A DNA stretch of 64,000 nt from Calliopsis andreniformis (Eukaryota; Arthropoda; Insecta; Hymenoptera; Andrenidae), in the NCBI RefSeq assembly GCF_051401765.1, contig NC_135071.1, forward strand, positions 16,408,961 to 16,472,960, in the 5' to 3' direction. The notes under the pieces were generated by a model that searched no databases, was not told the DNA's origin, and saw only the letters and a program-made list of their open reading frames with translations. This document shows positions 25,997-36,890 of the stretch, one piece after another. The first letter of the stretch is position 1; each line of letters starts with the position of its first letter. The translations under genes and the position numbers were made by a program.

Positions 25997-26744
25997 TTCC
26001 CACAACCCTTAAGATTTTAGAAGACACGCGAAAAGTTTACTTCTCTGGCAGGAGAACTTTCTACAAGCTTCAAGCCTCTAACACGAAACCCTTGACATCG
26101 TCTCGTTACCCTTTAACCTGAACACACAACTTCGCTAGCGGTACGAACAACAGTTTAAAACCAGTTTGCTGTTGCTATTCAAAAAACGTATTGCACAATA
26201 TTACGCCATTTATCTGAATCTGTATTTTCCACGATTAACTTATCGTTCAAAATCAAAGAAATATTCACATCACGCAACAAGTGCCGCACGTCGCAATTTT
26301 TCGCGGGAAGGTGCTTCAAACGCGGGAAATCGTAGTTGCGTGAAATAGGAACAACGGACGTTTCTATTTTCGCGCGAAAATGATTCTATATGAAAAAACA
26401 CGAGCATTAGGACCAAGCAATACGCAATAATATAATACTATACAAATATTAATTATTTTTTGGGACAATATGATTAAATAAGTCGCTTAGATCATTGTCC
26501 AGGTTTAATACTGTTTAATTTAGCACGATTTGACATGTTTACATTCTGTTTCTGTTCTATCGTTTCTAGGACCTCTGGAGGAGAATTTGAGTACTAAGCT
26601 ACAACGTTTCCGGGGTACGGAAGGAGCGTGTACTTCTCTTCTGCTCTCTTCCATATTGGCTTTTGAAGTCGAAGGAGACAGCGGCATACGAGTCCGCATT
26701 AATCGAGATATTCTAGAATAATCTAGAAATCTCGTACTCAGAAA
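25997..26744. promoter_or_regulatory. Divergent promoter, CDC6 (-) and eL41 (+), with E2F-type sites
   Basis: The two start codons are 748 bases apart. Three E2F-like sites lie 300-385 bases upstream of the CDC6 ATG: TTTTTCGCGGGAA (26297-26309), gcgggaaa (26322-26329, i.e. TTTCCCGC on the minus strand) and the palindrome TTTTCGCGCGAAAA (26367-26380). CDC6 is a known E2F target in animals. On the other side, a pyrimidine-rich run cttctcttctgctctcttcc at about 26632-26651 resembles a 5' TOP transcription start for the ribosomal protein gene. Confidence 0.65.
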
Positions 26745-27116
26745 ATGAGAGCGAAGGTAAGCGTTTATTACTGCTTTGCTGTTAATTGTAATATTTTTCG
26801 TGGAAGAGTTTGTTATAGCATTTTTCTTGATCGTTTAAGGAAACGTTTATTGTATCGACGATATGTGTGATTTCTTGACATAATAGTAGACACGCGGTTT
26901 TTCCTGCAAAGAATATTCGTTTTTTGTAATTTTATTAAAACCTTCTATTTAGCGCTTAACGTTTATTTAGAATTTAGTGTATTGTATTGTAATGCATATT
27001 TGACAATGTGTACGAAGAGAGGTTAAGCAGAGTTTACTTTTGTGTTGTAGTGGCGTAAGAAGAGGATGCGCAGGCTAAAGCGCAAAAGGAGGAAGATGCG
27101 TGCGAGGTCCAAGTAA
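26745..27116 (+). CDS. RpL41: Ribosomal protein eL41 (25 residues)
   Basis: Tiny, extremely basic 60S ribosomal protein lying at the subunit interface. Two exons, 26745-26756 (MRAK) and 27051-27116, encode 25 residues: MRAK then WRKKRMRRLKRKRRKMRARS and a final K. This is the near-invariant eukaryotic eL41 sequence, so identification is secure despite the size. The single coding intron (294 bases) falls after codon 4. A probable second intron lies in the 3' UTR. Confidence 0.96.
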
Positions 27117-27700
27117 ATTTTATGTTCGTCTCTGTAAGTGTGCTTTTTATGGAAAATTCTATTTAATTCGGAATACTGAAAACTATTCAACGTATATGCC
27201 GAAATATGAGTATCTTTAAGACATAGTGATTCACATACGTAAAATCTTTATTTTCGAACATATTACGATTAGAATTGTGTGGGCACTCGAAATTATGGGT
27301 TTCTATTAGGTCGGAGGGGATCCTAAAAGTTTTTTCCCGCGATGTTGTCTGTTCGTCAGCGATTATGCTAACCACCTTAAAATGAGACTCAAACTTAAAT
27401 ACACTCTTGATTTGATTCTGTTGTATTCCTATAATTGTTACACAGAATAACCTTAATCGTGAATAAACGAAACTACGCAAAAGTGAATCCATTGTAATTG
27501 GTTTTATTGTACTTAGATCTCATTTTATTTGTTTCAGCTGTAGGAATAACAACATCAATTCCATCAGAACGAAAATCCAGCCCGAATGACTCTTAAACAG
27601 TTTGACATTTGCTACCACCGTTTCTACGCAGAGAGTTACATGCATTTTATCGATGTACGCATCTTGGAGAATTAAATACATTTATTATTCCAAACATATA
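27117..27700 (+). other. eL41 3' UTR with a probable intron (27134-27537)
   Basis: Seventeen bases after the stop codon there is a consensus donor GTAAGTG (27134). The first good acceptor in this stretch, tttgtttcag, ends at 27537. The splice would lie less than 50 bases past the stop, so it should not trigger nonsense-mediated decay. A minus-strand 101-codon frame inside this intron (27187-27492) has no other support. Confidence 0.45.
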
Positions 27701-27817
27701 CAAATTCTTTTCCTTTAGTTCACCTAAAACCTTCATAGAAAATATTTTTTAAAAAGTATCCTAAATTTTATCGCATATAATCGTAAAATATGCAGCATGG
27801 GCCTCAGATTTCATTGA

Positions 27818-27825
27818 TATCGATA
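27818..27825. promoter_or_regulatory. DRE-like element (TATCGATA) upstream of MALSU1
   Basis: The palindrome TATCGATA, the core bound by DREF in Drosophila, lies 54 bases upstream of the MALSU1 start codon. DREF sites are common in insect growth and mitochondrial-gene promoters. The motif is seen; its function here is inference. Confidence 0.45.
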
Positions 27826-27878
27826 ACGCATTTTGGTGAACGTACGTAAACATAACCTTACTTTTACGCGTGTTCAAT

Positions 27879-28999
27879 ATGCGAAGTTGCTTGCTACAGA
27901 ATTTATTACGAACAACAAAATTATTTCATGAATCTTTCAAACTTTGCCCGAACAATGCCATAATTAATTCACGATTAATACAAGTTAAGAAATTTTCGAA
28001 ATATAATAAAACAGAAGACAGTAATGATGAAAATGCGCAAGAAAGTAAATATAACCTAGCCGGTTCTATCAACATTACGCATAAAGCGTTTGACGACAAA
28101 GATGCAGAAATTATTCTCGACACTAGCGAGAGACAACAAACGATTAATATAGAGGATTTACAAATTGAGGAGGTACATCATGATCCTTATGAAGGACTAA
28201 ATTTAGAACGTAAGTTGACACAGGACAGGTTTATATTTTCACGTACTTAATTAATATTTTAGGATTGAGTAGAACATCAATTTTCAAGTATCGAAATTTG
28301 AACCAGAATTTAATAGTAGTTTCTCGTAAATAAAATAATTATCGTGAAAGTGGTCTTTATGTGAGTTTCGTGGTAATTCGGTTTGGGGTTCTACTCTACT
28401 TAAAAACTGTAATTATTTATTATTAAGCGTAATTGTTTTACAGGGGGTGAGACTGGTGTATTCGAAATAGAAGACCTTGTGCAATTATTACGAAAAGACA
28501 ATGCTATAAACATCTTTGTGGTTTCACTGCCCTCTGACAGAGCATATGTTGATTACATAGTTGTAGTCACAGGTAAATCACAGAAGCATATGAAAGCTCT
28601 AGCTGCATTTGTCCGTAAAGTATATAAACTGAAAAAACATACTGCAGATCCATCAGTTAAGATTGAAGGAGAAGCATCAAAGGATTGGATAGCTTTAGAT
28701 TTAGGTATATATATTCTACATTTTTATTCTATGCTATTAACATATTTGTACAATAGATATTAACATTCTTCTGTTTTATCTTTCTAGGAAATATTGCACT
28801 ACATATTTTCTCAAAGTCTGCCAGATCAGTGTATGATTTAGAAACATTATGGTCAATTGGTCCTGATTTTGATGACAATAGTAGAATTACTACCGATATA
28901 GATATCATGAAACAGTACAATGAATTTTTATCTGACTTTCAACCAATGGAAGACAGTGATAAAACTAACAATGAGATTATAAAAAGTCATAATAACTAA
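27879..28999 (+). CDS. MALSU1: Mitochondrial ribosome assembly/silencing factor (MALSU1, RsfS family)
   Basis: Matrix protein that binds uL14m on the large mitoribosomal subunit and blocks premature subunit joining. Three exons, 27879-28209, 28444-28704 and 28788-28999, give 267 residues. The start MRSCLLQNLLRTTKLFHESF is a basic amphipathic presequence. The RsfS domain spans about residues 111-230 and is recognisable from FVVSLPSDRAYVDYIVVVTG, WIALDLGNIALHIFSKSAR and VYDLETLWSIGPDFDD. An in-frame GTG nine bases upstream is not a eukaryotic start. AATAAA lies at 29022-29027. The gene is longer than human MALSU1 (234 residues) through an acidic linker after the presequence. Confidence 0.92.
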
Positions 29000-30109
29000 C
29001 ATTTACTGTATTGTCATTTTAAATAAATATTCGAGATAATATAAACTGATACCTATGATCACATACCACTTCTATATGTATTCTATTGTAAAGTATAGTA
29101 ATTAGTAAAAGAATACTACACATATTTCAAACGAAAAATTGATTTTTTTTAAAAATACTAAAATACTATTTTTTTTTTTTTTAAATTCTTTTATCAGAAG
29201 AAAACAATTAACAAAAAATTACAACTTTAAATACGTTTTTTATGCGATATGCACGATTGCATTCACGTACGTATGACTAACATCTTTCTTTTACACAAAG
29301 GACGTATTTCCCCCGCCCCCGCTTCTGTTTCACACCTTCATCATTAACAATTATCCTTTCTGAGTAATTCACTAGGCGTCCATATTTGAAGAAGCTTTAT
29401 CACGAGCTGATGGAATGAAATCTTATCAAATTATCTACACTCATTCGACACACTGATTAATCAATCCGATACTCACGCACTTACACGCCCTCATCTCTAC
29501 TTAAGTCAAGGCAAATCCATGTTCGTATTTCGCGTGCTATAGTGCAATTACGACAGCTTTAATTCGTAATATTTTCCGCGAAAGCATTGTCATTCCTATA
29601 TTCCGCATGTAGATTTCGAAATAAACGAATAAATCTTCATATAGTAAACTTGAAACAATGTGTTCCTATAGTAAAATAGGAGTAAAATTATATTTACGAC
29701 AAAAGTTGTATGAAAGTGGGATTTAATTTTCAACTACATATTATTTAGGTAACGTATTCGAAATTTTAATAATTATTATTTTGTTTCCCATAAAAAGTAG
29801 TTTTTGTTTTTTAGTTTTTTATTAAAATACATATTGTTTATTTTCTGCAACAATGATATAATTCAAAAGTGACGATTTTTGGAAAAAGAAAATATCAATA
29901 TTTAGTGCAAAAATTGTTTTTTTTTGTTTTATATTAATAACGTAAAATCAACAAGTTTCTAAATTATGTTATTGTTGTTACATTATACATGGAGCATACA
30001 AAATTATGTATCTCATTTCATAATTCTTATTTCAGCTAAATATGTAACTACATGAAGATATCTAAAAAACACTGCTATTAGAAAAGTGCATATAACTGAA
30101 AGACATGGA
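29000..30109. other. Spacer between MALSU1 and the XK-related gene
   Basis: AT-rich, with homopolymer T and A runs (for example near 29.14-29.18 kb). It should contain the MALSU1 3' end and the promoter and 5' UTR of the next gene. No coding exon or structured RNA was recognised. Confidence 0.35.
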
Positions 30110-31992
30110 ATGATAGAAAAATTGTATACAATGGAAAGTAATTCAGATACACTGTGTCGGAGAAAGTCAACTCAGTTTCTGCAAGTTCCTTTAAAATCGA
30201 CTGAACAAGTTTATTTGGTCTTCTTAATTCCAACATTGATCTCTTGTATTATATATGAAATTCACTTTTCTGCCGACCTGGTTGTTGCTTTCCAACATTT
30301 CAGAGAAAGTAATCCAATATGGGGATGCTGTACCATTGGGTTTATGTATGCACCAGCAATTGCATATTTTATATTGACTGTTTCAAGGCCAGATTGGTGG
30401 ATGACAGATGATGATAAACTGACTAAAGGTGTATTCGGTTGGTTTTGTATACAACTTTGTCAGCTGGTTGGCTTTATCTTTTTTGCTCTTTATAGGTATA
30501 GTTATTTTACCTTTAAAGCTAATAATTCTAGTGACAATTTGTACTTTTATGTTATAAAAATAATTTTTTTTTCCAGATATGCTGGTCTCATAGTGTTATC
30601 TGTGGATGCTATAATTTTATCTGGGAATGAGAGAACAAAGACTTTAAATATAGCAGCCACTCCTGCAGCTATAGAATTATACTTTTTTCTGCAAGCTTGG
30701 TTTCAGGCAGTTCCTCAAGCTATTTTCCAAACACATTTACTTTTTCGTGAAGCATCATTTCATCAGACACATCAATCAGGTAATGTAATTTTTTCTATTT
30801 CTATGAAATATAATTTAAATTACTTTTATAAATATGAAGATACTAATTTCACTAACAGTTTATCTTTTTTTATAGTGGTCATAAAGGTGCTTTCCATTCT
30901 GATGTCTGTTGTGATAGTGGCTGTTCAGACTACCTCTTTTCAAAGATTTGAGAGCCAACGTGTTAATGGGAGGAAATTACCATGGGCAATGTGGCTAAAA
31001 AAATATTGTGTGCAGGTATTTTATAATAATTAATTATATACACTATCATTTCAATTTGTTTAGTCTTTACTGAATACTCATTTAACTTGTCTAATCATTA
31101 GGAACTTTCTGATCTCGAGGAAAGAACACTTTTAAAATTACCTGATGTAAAGGAAGAAAATACTGTACGTGCAAATGATGCAACAAAAGACTCTGATGAA
31201 CAGAAGAGCTCTGCAGAAGAAAATGAAAATGACAATAAGAACGATTCTCGCGTTTCTCTAAATCGTCAGATATCTATAACTCCTCCATTACCACCAAAGA
31301 ATGCACATGTTACACCACCTCCAACCCCTATAAGGGGAATTACCACCGTGGCTCCTTTGCCCATTCCAGATGTGCCAGCTCCACCAAGACCAGATTCTAT
31401 TTGTACAAACACGGAAAATTCAGAATTCAAAAACGTACTTACTAAACCAGTATCTGCTGCAGAATTCGATAAGACTCGAAGTTTAAAAATTCCGCAACGC
31501 AGGTATTCAAAAAAAGGTTTAGAAGAAGATGATCCTGTAGGCAAGTTTCTAGGGTTTCTTTGGTGGTTTTTTTTCATTTTGGCGCGTGTATTGACTATTG
31601 CTGTATTCTATGAATTTTATCCTGTTTATTTATTTATTGTACTTAGTATACATTATGTTGTTATGTTAGTATATCTTTTTTATTATGCAAAATATTATGA
31701 TATCATCACATTTTTTGTTAATTTATGGTTGGGATTAGTTTATATATTTAGTTTAATTGAGTATAGAATCAAATTCAAGTACGCAGACAAATGGGTATTG
31801 CCATACCATGTCTTTGTATTACTACAAAATACGTTTTTAACACTAGCTTGGTATTTTTATGCGGACTGGGATGGATTCTGGTATAGTTATGTGTTTTATG
31901 TTATTTTCACAAGTATGACACTTTGTATTTTATCAACAACAATTTATTGCACTTTACTTAAACCAAAGAAACGTAGAATATATACCAGTTGA
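30110..31992 (+). CDS. XK-related multi-pass membrane protein (putative phospholipid scramblase)
   Basis: Member of the XK/XKR family, some of whose members scramble phospholipids at the plasma membrane. Exons 30110-30495, 30577-30779, 30876-31015 and 31102-31992 encode 539 residues. Hydrophobic spans include VYLVFLIPTLISCIIYEI, WFCIQLCQLVGFIFFALY, the XK-family helix with ELYFFLQAWFQAVPQAIFQ, and four or five at the C-terminus (for example FLWWFFFILARVLTIAVFY). A long hydrophilic loop before those helices is rich in acidic residues and proline (TPPLPPKN, TPPPTP). I chose the Met at 30110; the Met at 30131 is an alternative. Introns 1 and 2 (81 and 96 bases) are multiples of three and contain no stop. 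Closest human group is probably XKR4/6/7, but I am not certain. Confidence 0.87.
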
Positions 31993-32792
31993 CAAACAAT
32001 TACGATTATTTCCTGGTAAAAAATTCATTGAAATGTGATTTGATGTATGCTTTAATCTATTTCTAAACATTAACATAATCGTTCTTTTTATATTTATATA
32101 GATTTCATTCATATTTTCATTCATCATATAAAGTAGGTAATATTAAAAAATAATTATTTAGTAACAGAAAAATAAATCTATAATTGTATTTTACATTATA
32201 ATATTTTTAATGTAAAATGACGTACTGAGGACTGATAATGATTGTTAGATTTAGTACATTAAAACTGTATTTATCATATATCACTATAAATTACAGGTAG
32301 CTGTATTTATGTAATATTTATACAAAAATGATTCGCCTAGAAAACTTTTATAAACGGTTACTATATTCGGCAGCATTTTTTTCTGCAAATTTTATACTTG
32401 TACAGTAATATTTACAGTCGTATGCGTATATATACAGAGATAATTCTAGATACCTATATGAATACTTCTAAATATTAAAAAATATATGTATATATAATTA
32501 TATATATATATCATTCAATCTGTGTTTCTATCATTAAAGACATTTTTACACATTTAAGTCAATTACTTATCTTGTAACAATATTTGAGTAGAGATTTATT
32601 AGAAATCATTCAAGTTCACGGTATCGAGGAATAAACTAAAAAATATATTCATAAAATACATCACATTATTTATATCTGACTTTAAACTTGGCAGAAAACC
32701 ACTTTCTGATTACTATTATCGTAGTAGTTCAATAAGAAACTATTAATAAAGGAATATTAATAATCCTTCCTTGATAAAAAATACATGATTTC
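31993..32792. other. Convergent 3' interval, XK-related gene (+) and BED gene (-)
   Basis: AT-rich spacer holding both 3' UTRs. Poly(A) signals are AATAAA at 32171-32176 (+) and tttatt at 32595-32600 (minus-strand AATAAA). A TA-rich microsatellite-like run lies around 32.48-32.51 kb. No exon seen. Confidence 0.4.
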
Positions 32793-33815
32793 TCATACAT
32801 GTATATTAGAATCTCTGTGAAGGTTTCCCAGTTGTGCTTCAAACAAAATGTCATTCAATAATTTCTCAGCTATTATTCTTTGGTCTAGTCTCATATTTCT
32901 AAGTTTTGCTGCCACATTTCGTCCAATTGCATCAAATTCATCTTCTACTACAAAGGAATTATTTTGTGGTATTTTTAGGAGGTCTGTAGACTCAGTTTCT
33001 TCTGATTTAAGTCTACGAATTACTGGAGATTCTGTCCATTCATTGGATGGTTCATAAGTTTCTTCATTTCTTGATTCTTGTTCCTCCTAGATGAAACAAT
33101 AAATATATTATCCTTTCTTAGCAAAATATGATTATCCTTATTAGAATCACAAACAAGATGCTTACTGCTTTGTAACATTTCCTGTATCCTCGTTTTGTTT
33201 TGACAAATTCTGGACACTTGTCATTTGATAAGTCAATGTACACCATGGCAGGCTTTCTCTGATTTGATTTAGATTTGATTTTATCCATCATGAGTGGATG
33301 TACCCTCTGTAAAATATTTAAATTTAATAAACATGGAATGACTGGATTATAATTTTAATAGTATATAAATTAAAATATTTTACTTTAATATGACTTAAAA
33401 AATTTCCTGTAGACTTCAGATTTCCATTCAAGTGCTTATGGCACTGTAAACATCGAACTGTTACATTACTATCCTCTACTCTAATCACACTGAAGAATTC
33501 TCCATCAAGAATGGCTGGTAATCGAATTGGAGTAAGAGTCACGCTCTGATGAGCATTTGACTGTATTGATGAGATCTGACAGTGTGACTCTTGTTGATGT
33601 TGCTGCTGTTGCTGTTCTTGTTGTTGCTGATGTAAAGTTGGTGTTCCATGGTTCTGTTGATTTTCTACTTCAACAGACTGCATAGAAGTTTGCCCGCTTA
33701 CTGCTTGGGATATCTCACGCTGCTGATGTGCACCATCAATTATGCATTCATCGAAACTTTCAATCTTTGTTTCATACTTCTGCGTAGGGAATGTATCCAT
33801 GATCTTGCGATACAT
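32793..33815 (-). CDS. BED-type zinc-finger protein with BESS-like C-terminus
   Basis: Probable DNA-binding regulator. Three exons, 33815-33384, 33306-33166 and 33086-32793, encode 288 residues, all junctions in phase 0. The N-terminal third is glutamine-rich (HQQQQEQQQQQHQQ). A BED finger spans roughly residues 118-148: VRCLQCHKHLNGNLKSTGNF then HIKRVH, giving the C-x2-C and H-x3-H ligands, interrupted by the first intron. The C-terminal 40 residues (VAAKLRNMRLDQRIIAEKLL, then NDILFEAQLGNL) resemble the helical tail of insect MADF/BESS and BED regulators that mediates protein contacts. BED fingers also occur in hAT transposases, but there is no transposase core here. The exact orthologue is unknown. 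Confidence 0.82.
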
Positions 33816-34909
33816 ACAAAATTCACTCTAACAAATAAATACATTAAATGAAGAGGCTGACAACTTAAATAGATTCTACGTAAACAATGATCTCAGATAC
33901 CTGTAATAAAATAAAAAATCATGATTTTCACTGACAGTAGAATAAAATACTATTATTTATCTTGATTTCTTATTGAATTTTAGATAAGCTGTTAGATAAG
34001 GATGTCATACGTATAACAAATCTAGATCAGATAATAGATGAGACCAAGTGCTACAAGTTAAAGAAATTCCACTGTATAACTTACCAACTTCGAAAAATAA
34101 AGCTACAATTATATCATGCGAAAATTTTCCATTGTGTAATAAAAAATACCCTCGCTAAGATAAAACCTTCAACTCATTTCCTCGGGTATTGCGGCTGTAT
34201 ATTTATTTAAGCCTAATTAAGTGTGCCGACTTGAAGGCTATCGTAAGATACGGAATGCGTGAAAACGTACGTTTGGCAGCACTGTAGTAAATAAACATAT
34301 CGATGAAAATTCATTTCATTTTAAATAAATTTGTAACACATGAACAATACAATTTCAATTCTTACTTCTCTGATAATTATTCTCTCGAAATACGTTAGTT
34401 ATCGTACTCATACAAAATATATTTATCGCATAAAATGTGTAAATATTGTGAATATTTCTCAATTAATTATGAACTTCAAGAATAGTTTCTTAAAAAAAAA
34501 AAAAAAATATAAGGAAATTTTATATATCCTTTTATGATTATTAGTAATAAATTATGTAAATTGATAGGATTATGTCCACGTAATGTTAATAAAAAAAGTA
34601 TCGCTTAACCTCTATAGATTGCAGGGTATTTTTATGAAATATAATTCATGTTGCCAGCATTGATAATACCGGTTCATTGCATTGGATATAAAGCAATAAT
34701 GAGGAACTATAGGCGCTGCAGTTACTATGTGTGTATAGTACGACGTGTGTGACTGGTCGCAAAAGGTTTGTTTTTATTTGAGCTTCGATCAATGGAATGA
34801 TCCGTGTAGAAGTGTTGCAGCACATCCATCGGCGTATACAAGCACATGTTTGTTGAGACAAAACATAAGTAGGTTCCTCATATTTTGCTAGATTGTTTCT
34901 TACGCCGAG
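33816..34909. other. Divergent interval, BED gene (-) and RNMT (+)
   Basis: AT-rich sequence containing both promoters and 5' UTRs. The core ATCGAT occurs near 34.30 kb (tatcgatg), a partial DREF-like site. A poly(A) run lies near 34.49 kb. No exon was recognised; the short frames on the minus strand near 34.65-34.96 kb are out of any conserved context. Confidence 0.35.
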
Positions 34910-36890
34910 ATGTCTGCGCCTAGTCTCGAAGAAACAAAGGAGGCCAAGGAAGAACAAGGTACACCAACAGTATCAGAACAAGATACCGCAAAAAAATCGT
35001 CCGATTTGAGTTCACAGTCGTCGAGTTCAAAAAGAGAACACGATCATGAAACAAATGATAAAAACTATACACAAGCTAAAAAAAGAAGAAAGCATTCTCC
35101 AGGGCCAGAGTTGCATAAGACACCAAAATCTGATCCTGAACAAAATGTATTTAGAAATATATTTACTACCTGTTTTTAATCCTGTATTAGTTATATTTTC
35201 TTTGCTCCAATGTAATTTGTATGTTACAGCTCAATAATACTCCTTCTGACCTATCTACTGGTAGCAGTAGAGAGAAAGAACCTAGTAAAATAGAAGAAAG
35301 CAGTAATAACACAGTATTAGTCGCTGAGCATTACAACTTAATACCAGAGAAAGATCTTTCAGCCAGAAATCAAAGTCGTATCTTATATATGAGGAACTTC
35401 AATAACTGGATTAAAAGCATGCTTATATGTAAGATTGTGATTCATATATACATATAAGGTGTTCCAAAACATGTGAGCATAACTTGGAAGGTAAATTCAA
35501 TTAGGAAGTTATACCCACATGTTTTGGAACAGCCTGTATGTAAGTAAAAAATTACATTTTATCTTTGAATAACTAAAAAAAATGTTATTTACAGGTGAAT
35601 ATATAGATAAAGTAAAACATGGTAAAGTGCATGGATCTTCTTTAAGGGTATTAGATATGTGTTGTGGAAAAGGAGGAGATCTCCTTAAATGGAAAAGAAA
35701 AAATGTAACACACGTTGTTTGTGCGGATTTAGCAGAAGTATCTGTTGAGCAATGTCAACAACGATATAATGACATGTTGAATAGAAGTTCCAATGATAGA
35801 GGGTTTGCACCCATTTTTACTGCTGAATTTATAACTGCTGATTGCACAAGGGTATGTAAAATAGCATAGGAAATAGAAAATTAAAGCATGCAATTAATCT
35901 AACGAAATGTTAGATGTTATATTATTACGTAGTATGTAGTTTGTCAATGGAAATTGGTTATAAAGGAAAGTTTCAGGTGCGCTTAAGGGAAAAGTACAAA
36001 GATCCCAGTATCCAATTTGACTTTGTCAACTGCCAATTTGCATTCCACTACAGTTTTGAATCACTACAGCAAGCAGAATGTATGATGAGGAATGCTAGCG
36101 AATGCCTTAGGCCAGGAGGATACTTTATTGGAACTATTCCAGATGCAAATGATCTTGTGTACGTTCATATTTTATTGTATCTACTCAAAATATGAAAATT
36201 ATTTTAAACAACTCTTTTTTTTAAATAGTTCTAGGTGGCAAAAATGTGATGGTAATAAATTTGGAAATGACGTTTACAGTATAGAATTTTTTTGTGACAA
36301 AAAACAACCGCCACTTTTCGGCGCTAAGTATAACTTTCATTTAGAAGAGGTTGTCGACTGCCCAGAATTTCTTGTTCACTTACCCATTCTCCGTAAATTA
36401 GGTTCGAAATATGGTTTGGAGCTTGTAGTATTTGAAAGGTAAAAAAAATAGTACAGGGATAATTTGCTTGAAAGTATGCAGGACTAAAATTTTATGTTAT
36501 TACAGATTTGACGATTATTATGAACGTATGAAAAACGAAGGTAGAGTATTGCTCGGTAAAATGCAGGCTTTAGAGACTTATCCACCATATCATGACACAC
36601 CCCTTCTTGGTAATCCTTCGCAAGACTATCAACATGCTGTGCAATACATGCAAAATTTACCAGGTCATCGTAAAGTCGGTACTTTGTCTCGACCAGAATG
36701 GGAAGTTATCTGTTAGTAGAAAAAATCATTTTTCTCTAGTATAAAAAATACTATTAACATTTTATTATCAATATCATCACTGGAGCACTAATTATTGTAT
36801 TTGTTTGCAGCATTGTATGCAGTATTTGCCTTTCAAAAGTCAAAAGTTGCCAGAAGTAGTGAAGGGAAGCCAGAAAATGTAAAATCATAA
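34910..36890 (+). CDS. RNMT: mRNA cap guanine-N7 methyltransferase
   Basis: Nuclear enzyme that transfers a methyl group from S-adenosylmethionine to N7 of the cap guanosine, producing the cap read by eIF4E. Seven exons, 34910-35146, 35230-35428, 35595-35851, 35977-36158, 36229-36438, 36506-36711 and 36811-36890, encode 456 residues (human 476). The N-terminal 110 residues are a charged, low-complexity regulatory tail with a basic cluster ([10 protein letters not shown]). The catalytic domain starts near residue 115. Motif [12 protein letters not shown] is at 164-174, followed by [12 protein letters not shown], the cap-pocket region [14 protein letters not shown], and a C-terminal [22 protein letters not shown] end (here [12 protein letters not shown]). 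Intron 2 carries a palindromic element. Confidence 0.96.
35457..35536. mobile_element. 80 bp palindromic TA-flanked mini-element in RNMT intron 2
   Basis: Two arms of about 30 bases (left AGGTGTTCCAAAACATGTG, right its near reverse complement ending CATGTTTTGGAACAGCC) surround a spacer of about 20 bases. TA flanks both ends (35455-35456, 35537-35538). The whole unit would fold into one hairpin. The terminal letters resemble the villin-intron element for only about ten bases, so it is a different family or a distant relative. Confidence 0.65.

Noticed and set aside
27187..27492. 101-codon minus-strand frame starting with ATG
   Set aside because: It lies wholly inside the probable eL41 3' UTR intron in AT-rich DNA, with no recognisable domain or splice partners.
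30086..30109. GTG-initiated N-terminal extension of the XK-related protein
   Set aside because: Non-ATG starts are not expected in an insect gene. The first ATG is at 30110.
35582..35594. ATG start for a separate methyltransferase frame
   Set aside because: The ATG lies in the intron before the acceptor at 35594. The RNMT N-terminal exons join upstream in phase.
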